A DNA stretch of 8,623 nucleotides from Acidobacteriota bacterium (GTDB lineage Bacteria > Acidobacteriota > Terriglobia > Terriglobales > Acidobacteriaceae). Below the pieces are notes generated by a model that had not been told where the DNA came from, did not search any database, and saw only the letters and a list, made by a program, of their open reading frames with translations. The position numbers and the translations under genes are program-made. The DNA is taken from contig JAKCDN010000118.1 in NCBI GenBank assembly GCA_021841795.1, positions 1-8,623 of the forward strand, in the 5' to 3' direction. Within the stretch, counting starts at the first letter, position 1, and each line of letters opens with the position of its first letter. Positions 1 through 6,352 of this stretch are shown here, in pieces.

Positions 1-1068
1 GGCCTCGATGCGCCGTCCATTTTCGGTGCGGATCTCCTCCTTGATCAGGTTCACGCCGGTTTCCATGGCCTCGGCGAGAGTCCGGCCCAGCACGGTTGCG
101 CCGGAGAAGATATCGCGCGCCTGACTGCCCAGAATGCCGTCGCGGCCGATGCCCAGGAACCGCCGCGCGGCTTCAGAGACCAGCACCGCGCGCTTGTCCT
201 CGGTGAAGAGCAGAATTCCGTCTTCGAGGCTGCCGAGGATCTGGTCCAGGTTCTCGCGCAAGGCGGAGTACACCTCCTCCACATTGCGCATGCGCTGGCC
301 GATCCGTTCGATTTTGGTGGAAACCAGCGCCGCTACATCTTGTTTAGCCTCGGTCTTGTTATCGGTTGCGGTTTGCTCGATTCCGTTCAGGCGATCCAGT
401 TGCCGGCTGATCTCGGTGAGCGGCCGCAGCGCCAGATTGCTCAACAGAACCGCGGCAATCAGGGCCACGATCAGGGCCAGGGCCGTCAATCGGAGCGCGC
501 TCAGGAGCAGGGGCTGATATACGGCGCGCAGCAGCGAGGTGTGCACGCCCACCTGCACGATGGCGAAGAGCTTGCCATTGTTCTCGATCGGCGCTAGAAC
601 ATCGAAGGTCTCAGGTTCTCCGAAGGCCTGTGCCATCATCGAGAACGGTCCCTCATTGAGCAACTTCCCGTAGTTGGGGCGCGTGGGAGATGGCTTACCC
701 TCGTTGTCGGGGTTGGTGCTGAGCAGGGTCACGCCCTGGCTGTCGACAATATTGACGTCGTAGACGGTCGCCGAGTAGCGGTTCACCGCGGAGAGCGCCG
801 ACTGCAGCGCCATGTCGTTGCGCACGGTCTCGGCAACCATCTCCCGCAGCTCGCCCGGATTGTTGGGATCGACAGTACGGCCTCGCAGGCCATTCTCGAG
901 CGCATTCTGCAGCGCAAACCGCACCTGCCGGGCAATCATCAGGTTGGTGTCGTAGGTCTGCTGCACCGCAGCCTTCACGAGCTGGTGCACGTAGAGCAGA
1001 GAAACGAGGCCCGCAATGAGAAACACCAGCGCGGAGATCGCAAGCACGAGTTTGGTTTTCAGGCGCAT
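1..1068 (-). CDS. Sensor histidine kinase, N-terminal sensory half (partial, runs off left edge)
   Basis: I read 356 codons with no stop from ATG 1068 to position 1. Residues 7-29 form a transmembrane helix, 30-186 an extracytoplasmic region, and 187-212 a second helix. Next comes a HAMP-like linker beginning LRPLTEI (about 214-265), then a PAS-like domain from about 272 (YSALRENLDQILGSLEDGIL). The outer region contains VYDVNIVDSQGVTLLSTNP, typical of Cache/PDC ligand-sensing folds. The His-containing dimerization and ATPase domains expected for this architecture would lie beyond the window, so kinase activity is inferred. The gene begins 18 nt after the stop of the NtrC-type regulator, so it is probably co-transcribed with it and is its cognate kinase. 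Only a weak GGTGA lies just before the ATG, so translation may depend on coupling. The ligand is unknown. Confidence 0.85.
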   Translation of the reverse strand, partial: MRLKTKLVLAISALVFLIAGLVSLLYVHQLVKAAVQQTYDTNLMIARQVRFALQNALENGLRGRTVDPNNPGELREMVAETVRNDMALQSALSAVNRYSATVYDVNIVDSQGVTLLSTNPDNEGKPSPTRPNYGKLLNEGPFSMMAQAFGEPETFDVLAPIENNGKLFAIVQVGVHTSLLRAVYQPLLLSALRLTALALIVALIAAVLLSNLALRPLTEISRQLDRLNGIEQTATDNKTEAKQDVAALVSTKIERIGQRMRNVEEVYSALRENLDQILGSLEDGILLFTEDKRAVLVSEAARRFLGIGRDGILGSQARDIFSGATVLGRTLAEAMETGVNLIKEEIRTENGRRIEA

Positions 1069-1086
1069 GGATCACCGATCGTGAAC

Positions 1087-2499
1087 TCAATCTCGCACTG
1101 AACTGATCTGCGCTTCGCGTCCATATTCCTTGAGCTTGTTGTGCAGTGTTTTCAAGCTTACGCCCAGAATCTCCGCCGCGCGGGTTTTGTTTTGTCCCGT
1201 GGCTTCGAGGGTGCGCAGGATCAGCAGCCGTTCGGCCTCATCGATGGTTGCGCCTACGCGAACCGTCACCACATTGCCGTCGAGGACGGGTGTGCCTTTG
1301 CCGAGGTCGGAGCCAAAGCCCGGCGACAGGTGTCCGGCGTCGAGCGGAGCGCCGTCCGGGCAAAGCACCACCGCGCGCTCGATGGTGTTGCGCAACTCGC
1401 GCGCGTTGCCGGGCCAGTTGTATGCCATCAGCCGGTCCAGCATCGACGCGGAGACTCCTGACACCTTGCGCCCATGTTTCTGGTTCATCTCGCGGGTCAT
1501 TGCTTCAGCCATGGCCGGCAGATCTTCAATGTGCTCGCGCAGCGGAGGCATGTGGATATTGAAGACATTGAGCCGGTAGTAGAGGTCGGCGCGCAAATAC
1601 CCCTGCGCCACGGCGCTGCCCGGCTCGCGGTTGGTTGCTGCAAGCACGCGTACGTTGACGTCCTGTTCCGTGCGCGCGCCCAGCCTGCGCAGTTTGCGCT
1701 CTTCCAGCACGCGCAGCAGCTTGGCCTGCGTCCCGGCCGGCATCTCGCCAATCTCGTCGAGCAGCAGGGTTCCTTCCGAGGCCAGCTCGAAGCACCCGGC
1801 CCGGCGTTCGAGGGCGCCGGTAAATGCGCCTTTTTCATGGCCGAAGATCTCGCTTTCGATCAGCGTCTCGGGAATAGCCGCGCAGTTGACGGCGACAAAC
1901 GGCCGCGGCTTGCGCGGGCTGAGGTCGTGCAGGGTGCGCGCCACCAGTTCCTTGCCCGTGCCGCTCTCGCCGGTGATTAGCACCGGCACATTCGAGGGCG
2001 CGATCTGTTCGATCAGCGCGAAGATCTCGCGCATCTTTGTGGAGCCGCCCACCAGCGCGCCCAGCACGCCCGACTCACGCAGGCGCCGCCGCGCCACCTC
2101 CAGCTCAATCGCGGTTTCGCGCTGCCGGGTGGCGTTGGCCAGGATGGTTTTCAGCCGGGTGGCGTCCACAGGCTTCTGCAGGAAGTCATAAGCGCCCAGT
2201 TTCATGGCTTCCACGGCGAGTTGGATTGAACCCATGGCTGTGAGCACCACGACCGCGATGTTTGTGCTGATGCCGGCGCCGCCTTCGGCCAGGCGGGTGA
2301 GCAGCCCCATGCCATCAAGCCGCGGCATCTTCAGGTCGGTGACGATAATGGCCGGGTTCCAGGCGGGCGTCTTTTCCCAAGCCTCCAGACCGTCGCGCGC
2401 GGTCTCGGTGCGGTAGCCCCAGCCGGAGACCAGTTCCGCCAGCCCGGCCAGCGCATTGGGCTCGTCTTCGGCGATTAAAACTTTGACTTCGCTGGGCAT
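1087..2499 (-). CDS. NtrC-family sigma-54-dependent response regulator
   Basis: This 470-residue protein has the complete three-domain NtrC layout. The receiver domain (about 5-120) carries acidic residues E11/D12, the phospho-acceptor D55 (IIVTDLKMP), T87 and K109 (FLQKP). The AAA+ domain (about 148-385) has Walker A GESGTGKE (177-184), the sigma-54-contacting GAFTGA loop (224-229), Walker B with DE at 248-249, sensor I AATN (287-290), arginine-finger candidates R303/R309 in YLRADLYYRL, and WPGNARELRN (362-371). A Fis-type helix-turn-helix occupies about 438-459. All key residues are present, so it should be an active phosphorylation-dependent activator of sigma-54 RNA polymerase. ATG 2499 is preceded by a purine-rich GAGAGAG as a weak ribosome site. 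It is the first gene of a pair with the sensor kinase downstream. Its targets are unknown, since no clear -24/-12 promoter is visible here. Confidence 0.95.
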   Translation of the reverse strand: MPSEVKVLIAEDEPNALAGLAELVSGWGYRTETARDGLEAWEKTPAWNPAIIVTDLKMPRLDGMGLLTRLAEGGAGISTNIAVVVLTAMGSIQLAVEAMKLGAYDFLQKPVDATRLKTILANATRQRETAIELEVARRRLRESGVLGALVGGSTKMREIFALIEQIAPSNVPVLITGESGTGKELVARTLHDLSPRKPRPFVAVNCAAIPETLIESEIFGHEKGAFTGALERRAGCFELASEGTLLLDEIGEMPAGTQAKLLRVLEERKLRRLGARTEQDVNVRVLAATNREPGSAVAQGYLRADLYYRLNVFNIHMPPLREHIEDLPAMAEAMTREMNQKHGRKVSGVSASMLDRLMAYNWPGNARELRNTIERAVVLCPDGAPLDAGHLSPGFGSDLGKGTPVLDGNVVTVRVGATIDEAERLLILRTLEATGQNKTRAAEILGVSLKTLHNKLKEYGREAQISSVRD

Positions 2500-2516
2500 C
2501 GTGTCGCTCTCTCAAT

Positions 2517-2522
2517 AGCTTA
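2517..2522 (-). promoter_or_regulatory. Candidate -10 hexamer for the response regulator-kinase operon
   Basis: On the minus strand TAAGCT lies 17 nt before the regulator ATG, within GCGTAAGCTATT. The same 11 leading bases apart from one purine precede the ABC ATPase gene (GCGTAAGCTGTT). No convincing -35 box is visible. The assignment rests on position and on similarity to the other TA-N-R-CT hexamers in this window. Confidence 0.3.
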
Positions 2523-2600
2523 CGCTCTTGCACGTCGATGAGGCCCCGGGAGGTGGGCTGCGCGTTTGCCTGCGCGAAACGCAGTCCGGCCCTCAGCCTT

Positions 2601-2606
2601 TAAACT
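2601..2606 (+). promoter_or_regulatory. Candidate -10 hexamer giving a near-leaderless rhodanese transcript
   Basis: TAAACT ends 7 nt before ATG 2614. Transcription from such a -10 would start at or within a base or two of the ATG, giving a leaderless mRNA. This fits the absence of a Shine-Dalgarno between 2601 and 2613 (only GGA at 2607-2609). The nearest -35-like TTGCCT (2566-2571) is 29 nt upstream, too far to pair with it. Confidence 0.4.
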
Positions 2607-2613
2607 GGACTCG

Positions 2614-2937
2614 ATGCTGTCCTACGAGATTTCCGCTGCCGAAGCAGCCCAGTTGATGCGTGAAAAGGGTGTGAGGCTGGTTGATGTACGCGAGCCCTGG
2701 GAGTTTGCCGCCGCGCACATTGAGGGGAGCCTGCACCTGCCCATGGGCGAGGTGGCGACCCGGGCACACAAAGAGCTTGACATGGACGAACGCCTGATTG
2801 TTCTCTGCCACGCCGGTGTGCGCTCGATGAACGTGACCGCATGGCTGCGCCGCCAGGGCTTTGAGAAGGCGCAGTCGCTACGTGGCGGCATCGATGCCTG
2901 GTCGGTGGAGATCGATCCCAGGGTGCCGCGCTACTGA
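2614..2937 (+). CDS. Single-domain rhodanese-like sulfurtransferase
   Basis: This 107-residue protein has the length and layout of stand-alone rhodaneses (GlpE/PspE-like). It has the N-terminal LVDVREPWEFAAAHIEGS block (22-39), the active-site loop CHAGVRS with catalytic Cys65, and the C-terminal RGGIDAW followed by DPRVPRY. The family moves sulfane sulfur from a donor such as thiosulfate to a thiophilic acceptor through a cysteine persulfide. It has no signal peptide, so it is cytoplasmic. I chose ATG 2614 because the domain begins just after it; an in-frame TTG at 2566 would add 16 residues unlike the family and has no ribosome site. The gene stands alone, divergent from the regulator and convergent with the PEP-CTERM gene. 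Its physiological substrate cannot be told from sequence. A degenerate copy of its 3' end lies at 4080-4117. Confidence 0.9.
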   Translation: MLSYEISAAEAAQLMREKGVRLVDVREPWEFAAAHIEGSLHLPMGEVATRAHKELDMDERLIVLCHAGVRSMNVTAWLRRQGFEKAQSLRGGIDAWSVEIDPRVPRY

Positions 2938-2970
2938 CGCACTCAGCGCCGGCGCAGGCCATTGCCGGAG

Positions 2971-3017
2971 CGCAAAAAACCGTGCCGCCTTCCAGCAAGG
3001 CGGCACGGTTTTTTGCG
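2971..3017. terminator. Bidirectional intrinsic terminator between convergent genes
   Basis: This is a perfect inverted repeat with two 21-nt arms (2971-2991 and 2997-3017) around a 5-nt loop, CCAGC. The core stem is GTGCCGCCTT/AAGGCGGCAC. The outer A6/T6 segments give a U-run after the GC-rich stem in both directions. It lies 33 nt after the rhodanese stop and 31 nt beyond the PEP-CTERM stop, so it should end both transcripts. Confidence 0.95.
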
Positions 3018-3048
3018 GCTTGAAGAATACATGGAGAAGGCGAGCGGG

Positions 3049-3672
3049 CTACATCCTGCTTACGCCTGCTCCGATGAGTCTCCGCCGGGCCAGCACGGCC
3101 AGGCCAAGGATGCCGCTGAGAAGCAGAAGCAACGAAGAAGGCTCGGGCGTGGGCGTGAACTCGGTCAGTTGGATCGCGTCGCCACTTCCCCCGTTTGCTC
3201 CCAGGGTAAAATTAATAACCCCTGTGGGGGCGGCGGGATCGGCGCCGTTTGAAAAGAGATTGAAGTCGCCGCTGGTTCCAACGGTGGTTCCCCACGGGGA
3301 AGCGCTGGTGGCCTGGCCGATCAGCGGCGCGTTGAAGTTCAGCGTTCCGCCGTTGGTGTTCCAATACATGTTGTTAGCGCCAGTGAAGTCGGCCAGAGTG
3401 AAGGTGCCGTTTCCGGAGCTTGCTCCTGTGATCGTGATCGAGAGGCTCTGAAAGATGCTGGCAGGATCGAACTGCATGGCCGCGGTGGTGAAATCGGGCA
3501 GAACCGTGGTATCGATTACCGCAATTCCGGTGGCACTCGCGGTGTTGCCGTTCGGGACGCCGGACCATGCAAGGTCAAAGGTCTGGTAGGTATCTGCTGA
3601 CGCGGCTCTGCAACCGAAGCCAAGAGCCGCAACTGTGACAAGCGCGAGTGATAGAATGCGAAATCTGGTCAT
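3049..3672 (-). CDS. PEP-CTERM sorting-domain secreted protein
   Basis: This 207-residue protein has a Sec signal peptide (MTRF followed by a hydrophobic core at 6-20, with AASA cleaved before D27). Its body is rich in Gly, Thr, Asn and Ala and is probably beta-rich. The classic PEP-CTERM tail begins TPEPSS (175-180), continues as a hydrophobic helix (181-195), then ARRR (195-198) and a short tail ending at 207. PEP-CTERM tails are known to be recognised and cut by an exosortase in the inner membrane, and the proteins go to the cell surface or exopolysaccharide matrix. No exosortase is in the window. ATG 3672 is chosen because GGAGGA lies 6 nt upstream and the signal peptide starts there; an in-frame extension to 3819 would bury the signal peptide. 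The body matches no enzyme family I recognise. C21 lacks a proper lipobox, so a lipoprotein is unlikely. Confidence 0.9.
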   Translation of the reverse strand: MTRFRILSLALVTVAALGFGCRAASADTYQTFDLAWSGVPNGNTASATGIAVIDTTVLPDFTTAAMQFDPASIFQSLSITITGASSGNGTFTLADFTGANNMYWNTNGGTLNFNAPLIGQATSASPWGTTVGTSGDFNLFSNGADPAAPTGVINFTLGANGGSGDAIQLTEFTPTPEPSSLLLLLSGILGLAVLARRRLIGAGVSRM

Positions 3673-3714
3673 GGGTTCCTCCACCCGCCTCCCAGGGAGG
3701 CAAGGACTGCCTTG
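3673..3714 (-). promoter_or_regulatory. Structured leader with Shine-Dalgarno in a hairpin loop before the PEP-CTERM gene
   Basis: Reading toward the gene on the minus strand, three hairpins are packed end to end. CAAGG/CCTTG has a 4-nt loop (3701-3714). GCCTCC/GGAGGC has a 3-nt loop (3687-3701). GGGT/ACCC encloses GGAGGA, the Shine-Dalgarno, as a 6-nt loop (3673-3686) directly abutting the ATG. The CCTCC arm of the middle hairpin could pair either with its own GGAGG arm or with the Shine-Dalgarno. The pairings are seen in the sequence; a regulatory role is inference. Confidence 0.4.
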
Positions 3715-3751
3715 TTCGTCGCAAACCAGCATCCCGGCCCCGTCGTGCATG

Positions 3752-3765
3752 AGGCACATGTGCCT
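3752..3765. repeat. Perfect 14-bp palindrome AGGCACATGTGCCT
   Basis: This self-complementary site lies 80 nt upstream of the PEP-CTERM start codon. It has the size and symmetry of an operator for a dimeric regulator. If the promoter at 3905-3932 is correct, the site is inside the transcribed leader and could instead form a small hairpin. No known operator consensus is recognised. Confidence 0.35.
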
Positions 3766-3904
3766 ATTCACGGCTGGCCAAAAGCAATTAAGACTGCCGG
3801 CTCCACTCGTTTCCAACATGGTCCCAGGGACAGGGAACAGGCTTTACGCGTGCGGATTCACCTCTAGTTGCGGTTCTGAAATGGGGAAAGTAGAACATGC
3901 GAAT

Positions 3905-3932
3905 TCTATATTGAGTGCTGCCATGAATGCAA
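3905..3932 (-). promoter_or_regulatory. Candidate sigma-70-type promoter for the PEP-CTERM gene
   Basis: On the minus strand TTGCAT (3927-3932) and TATAGA (3905-3910) are separated by 16 nt. This is the best -35/-10 pair upstream of the PEP-CTERM gene and sits in the most AT-rich part of the spacer. It predicts a start near 3898 and a leader of about 225 nt. Confidence 0.35.
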
Positions 3933-4006
3933 TGATTTTTTTGCACTTACGGCTTCGAGCACCCGAAACCGCTGTCCGGCGCAGGGGGATCGCATGATGG
4001 TGAATT

Positions 4007-4124
4007 GCGATCGCGCAGAGGGATTGTCGCGCCCCTGCGGGAGGAAGGCCGAAGGCGAGCAAAGAATCATGCCAGGCGGGCCTGGCCGGTCGAGATGGAT
4101 CCCAGGGTGCGCTACTGCGATCGC
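4007..4124. repeat. Segment bracketed by direct TGCGATCGC repeats
   Basis: TGCGATCGC occurs at 4006-4014 and 4116-4124. The core GCGATCGC is itself palindromic and occurs a third time at 6336-6343. Between the two copies lie a hairpin, GCCAGG-CGGG-CCTGGC (4071-4086), and the rhodanese-tail copy. The interior ends are not inverted repeats of each other, so a classical transposon-derived element is not shown. Confidence 0.4.
4080..4117 (+). repeat. Degenerate copy of the 3' end of the rhodanese gene
   Basis: Positions 4080-4117 align with 2896-2936, the last codons and first stop bases of the rhodanese gene. There are 35 matches over 38 aligned bases plus one 3-nt gap. Read in the matching frame it gives AWPVEMDPRVRY against AWSVEIDPRVPRY in the gene. 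A short AGCGCCG also follows both copies at a similar distance (4129 and 2945). It has no start codon, ribosome site or active-site loop, so it is a relic or an intergenic repeat, not a gene. Confidence 0.6.
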
Positions 4125-4153
4125 CGACAGCGCCGCTTCCCGCCTGCCCGGTC

Positions 4154-4159
4154 TATACT
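4154..4159 (+). promoter_or_regulatory. -10 hexamer of the peptidase-mobA operon
   Basis: TATACT lies 33 nt before ATG 4193 and would give a leader of about 26 nt. That leader contains a good ribosome site (AAAGGGAG, 4178-4185, 7 nt before the ATG). No -35 match is seen at the usual distance. Confidence 0.5.
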
Positions 4160-4192
4160 CTCTTCTGTCTGATTCTTAAAGGGAGCACGCCT

Positions 4193-5563
4193 ATGTCTTC
4201 TTCTGCGATTGAATTTGCCCGCCAGAACCACCCTCGTTTTCTCGATGAATTGAAGGCCCTGCTGCGCATTCCATCCATCTCCACCTTGCCCGAGAACAAA
4301 GACGATTGCCGCCTGGCCGCCGCAACCCTGCTGGCGGATCTGCAGCGCATTGGAATGGAGAATGGCCGTCTGATTGAAGGCCCGGGGCATCCGCTGGTCT
4401 ATGCCGACTGGCTGCATGCGGACGGAAAGCCCACGGTGCTCATCTACGGTCATTACGACGTCCAGCCGCCCGATCCGCTCGACGAGTGGCTCTCGCCGCC
4501 CTTCGAGCCTACGGTGCGCAACGGCAACATTTATGCTCGCGGCGCGGTTGACGACAAGGGGCAGGTGGTTGCCCAGGTGAAGGCGCTCGAATCTCTGATG
4601 GCTGCCGGCGGCAAGCTGCCCATCAACGTGCGGGTTCTCTTCGAAGGTGAAGAAGAAGTGGGCGGCGAGGCCATCGCCGAGTACGTTGCTTCGCGCCCTG
4701 CCAACCTGAAGGCCGATTTCGCGCTGGTCTCCGACACCGAGCTGTTTGCGCCGGGCCTGCCCACGTTGTGTGTCGGCCTGCGCGGCATGATCTACACCGA
4801 GCTGGAAGTGCGCGGCGCCAAGACGGACCTGCACTCCGGCATGTACGGCGGCGCGGCGCCGAATCCCTTTGTCTCGCTTTGCCAGATCATCGCCAGGCTG
4901 AAGGACGAGAACGGCCGTATCCTCATCCCGGGCTTCTATGACGGCATGATTCCGCCCAGTTCCGAGGAACTGGATGCATGGCGCAGCCTGCCTTTCGACG
5001 AAGAGGAGTATCGCAAGGCTGAAGTCGGCTCACGGCAGCTAGTCGGCGAGGCGGGTTATAGCGTGCTCGAGCGCACCTGGGCGCGGCCCACCCTCGACGT
5101 GCACGGCATGCCCGGCGGATTTACGGGAGCGGGCGCAAAAACCGTCATTCCTGCCAAGGCCACGGCCAAGGTTTCCATGCGCCTGGTGCCCGGTTTGGTT
5201 CCTGCCCGGGCTTTCGAACTCTATAAGGGCTATGTTGAGCAAGTCGCTCCGGCCGGTGTCGAGGTTGAGGTGCGTCTGATCAGCTCCGGCGATGCCTGCC
5301 TGGTTCCAGTTGACAATCCATACATCCGGGCCGCCACCCGCGCCCTGCATGAGGTGTGGGGAAAGGACACCGTCTTTATCCGTTCCGGAGGATCGATTCC
5401 CATCGTGGGCGATCTCGATCGGCATCTTGGCCTGCCCAGCGTAATGATGGGCTTCGGCCTGCCGGACGATAATCTCCACGCGCCCAACGAGAAGTTCAAT
5501 CTGAAGAACTTTGAGCTGGGCATCGAGTCGCTGATCCGCTTTCTGGAGGAGGTCGGCAGTTGA
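4193..5563 (+). CDS. M20-family metallodipeptidase (CNDP/PepV-like)
   Basis: This 456-residue protein is full length for M20 dipeptidases. Expected metal and catalytic residues are all visible: H87 and D89 in YGHYDVQP, bridging D120 in ARGAVDDKG, general base E154 and ligand E155 in EGEEEVGG, D181 in LVSDTE, H214 in DLHSGMYGG at the start of the dimerization domain, and H429 in NLHAPNEKF near the C-terminus. It should bind two metal ions, usually zinc or manganese, and hydrolyse dipeptides or related N-acyl amino acids in the cytoplasm; there is no signal peptide. AAAGGGAG supports ATG 4193. It leads an operon with mobA, whose start overlaps its stop. Exact substrate specificity (carnosinase-like, Xaa-His, general dipeptides) cannot be assigned. 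Confidence 0.94.
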   Translation: MSSSAIEFARQNHPRFLDELKALLRIPSISTLPENKDDCRLAAATLLADLQRIGMENGRLIEGPGHPLVYADWLHADGKPTVLIYGHYDVQPPDPLDEWLSPPFEPTVRNGNIYARGAVDDKGQVVAQVKALESLMAAGGKLPINVRVLFEGEEEVGGEAIAEYVASRPANLKADFALVSDTELFAPGLPTLCVGLRGMIYTELEVRGAKTDLHSGMYGGAAPNPFVSLCQIIARLKDENGRILIPGFYDGMIPPSSEELDAWRSLPFDEEEYRKAEVGSRQLVGEAGYSVLERTWARPTLDVHGMPGGFTGAGAKTVIPAKATAKVSMRLVPGLVPARAFELYKGYVEQVAPAGVEVEVRLISSGDACLVPVDNPYIRAATRALHEVWGKDTVFIRSGGSIPIVGDLDRHLGLPSVMMGFGLPDDNLHAPNEKFNLKNFELGIESLIRFLEEVGS

Positions 5564-6315
5564 ATTCTGCCGGCCAGCCGCAGGCGCCCAGGGCCTCACC
5601 ATATTCTGCGGCGGGCGGCGTATCCCGATGCGACGCAAGCGGCGGCAGGGCAGAAGATCGCCTGGCAGAGCCCGACGCCCAGGGTTGCGTTCTGGCCGGT
5701 GGCCAGTCCAGCCGCATGGGCCGCGATAAGGCCTTCGTTGAGTTTTTAGGCCGGCCGCTGATTGCGCACGCCCTTGGCATTCTTCAGCAGGCCGGTCTTC
5801 AGGCCGCGATTGCCGGGGCAACGCCTTCGGCATGCTCGGCGTTTGCCGCCTTTGCTCCGGTCATTCCGGACGCTCTACCGGGCCTTGGGCCCCTATCAGG
5901 CATCTGCGCCGCACTGGACGCCGCCACCGTGCGCCACACGGTTTTTTCCCCCGTCGATTTACCGCTTCTTCCACCGTCGCTGCTGGTCGTGCTACTGCGC
6001 CATGCGCAAATCACTGGCAGCGCAGTGGTCGCGCCTACGCTTTCAGGATTCACGCAGACCTTTCCGGCGGTGATCGACCGGGCTGCGCTGCCGGTGCTGC
6101 AGCGCGAGCTGGACAGGCGACGTTGCGGCTGTTATTCCGCCTTTCGAACGGCAGCGCACGAGCTGGGGCAAACGATCCATAACGTAGCGGTGGAATCACT
6201 TGTTCAGGCCGGTCAGATATGCCATCCGCTGAGCTTGCCGCCGCTGCACTGGTTCCTCAACCTGAATACGCCGGCCGATCTGGCGCGCGCGGAGGCGATC
6301 CAGAGCCGGCGCTGA
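5560..6315 (+). CDS. mobA: Molybdenum cofactor guanylyltransferase (MobA)
   Basis: The protein has the MobA nucleotidyltransferase fold signatures: CVLAGGQSSRMGRDKA (43-58) for GTP binding with K57, PDALPGLGPLSGICAAL (103-119), SPVDLPLL with Mg-ligand candidate D133 (130-137), and NLNTPADLARAE near the C-terminus. MobA attaches GMP to molybdopterin to form the bis-MGD cofactor of enzymes such as nitrate or formate oxidoreductases. I place the start at TTG 5560, which overlaps the peptidase stop as TTGA and follows a strong GGAGGAGG 9 nt upstream. No ATG, GTG or other TTG occurs in frame before the GTP-binding loop. This gives 251 residues, including about 40 unusual Ala/Gly/Pro-rich residues ahead of the domain, against about 195 in E. 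coli. No other Moco gene is in view. Confidence 0.88.
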   Translation: MNSAGQPQAPRASPYSAAGGVSRCDASGGRAEDRLAEPDAQGCVLAGGQSSRMGRDKAFVEFLGRPLIAHALGILQQAGLQAAIAGATPSACSAFAAFAPVIPDALPGLGPLSGICAALDAATVRHTVFSPVDLPLLPPSLLVVLLRHAQITGSAVVAPTLSGFTQTFPAVIDRAALPVLQRELDRRRCGCYSAFRTAAHELGQTIHNVAVESLVQAGQICHPLSLPPLHWFLNLNTPADLARAEAIQSRR

Positions 6316-6352
6316 GACGGCGCGGCCGGGGGAAAGCGATCGCCGCATCGCG

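Larger units (their letters stand above)
3673..4192. other. 520-bp non-coding region between divergent PEP-CTERM and peptidase genes
   Basis: I find no convincing protein gene here on either strand. Frames open on the plus strand between 3635 and 4179 have no family resemblance or ribosome site. From left to right the region holds the hairpin-rich leader (3673-3714), a 14-bp palindrome (3752-3765), an AT-rich block with a candidate minus-strand promoter (3905-3932), two GCGATCGC octamers (4007, 4117) bracketing a hairpin and a rhodanese-tail-like copy (4080-4117), and a plus-strand -10 hexamer (4154-4159) before the peptidase. Confidence 0.7.

Noticed and set aside
3784..3798. Sigma-54-like promoter upstream of the PEP-CTERM gene (minus strand GGCAGTCTTAATTGC)
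   Set aside because: It has GG and GC elements resembling -24/-12, but the spacing is 11 nt instead of the strict 10 and the -24 box departs from TGGCAC at both ends. Not reliable enough to annotate.
3673..3819. N-terminal extension of the PEP-CTERM protein to an upstream ATG at 3819
   Set aside because: It would place 49 residues ahead of a well-formed signal peptide; GGAGGA directly supports the start at 3672.
3994..4179. Possible small gene of 61 codons in the spacer
   Set aside because: It is in a different frame from the rhodanese-tail match, has no ribosome site, and ends within the peptidase leader.
4112..5833. Long minus-strand frames (4112-4834 and 5039-5833) opposite the peptidase and mobA
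   Set aside because: Both mirror genes with intact catalytic motifs and show no recognisable domains of their own.
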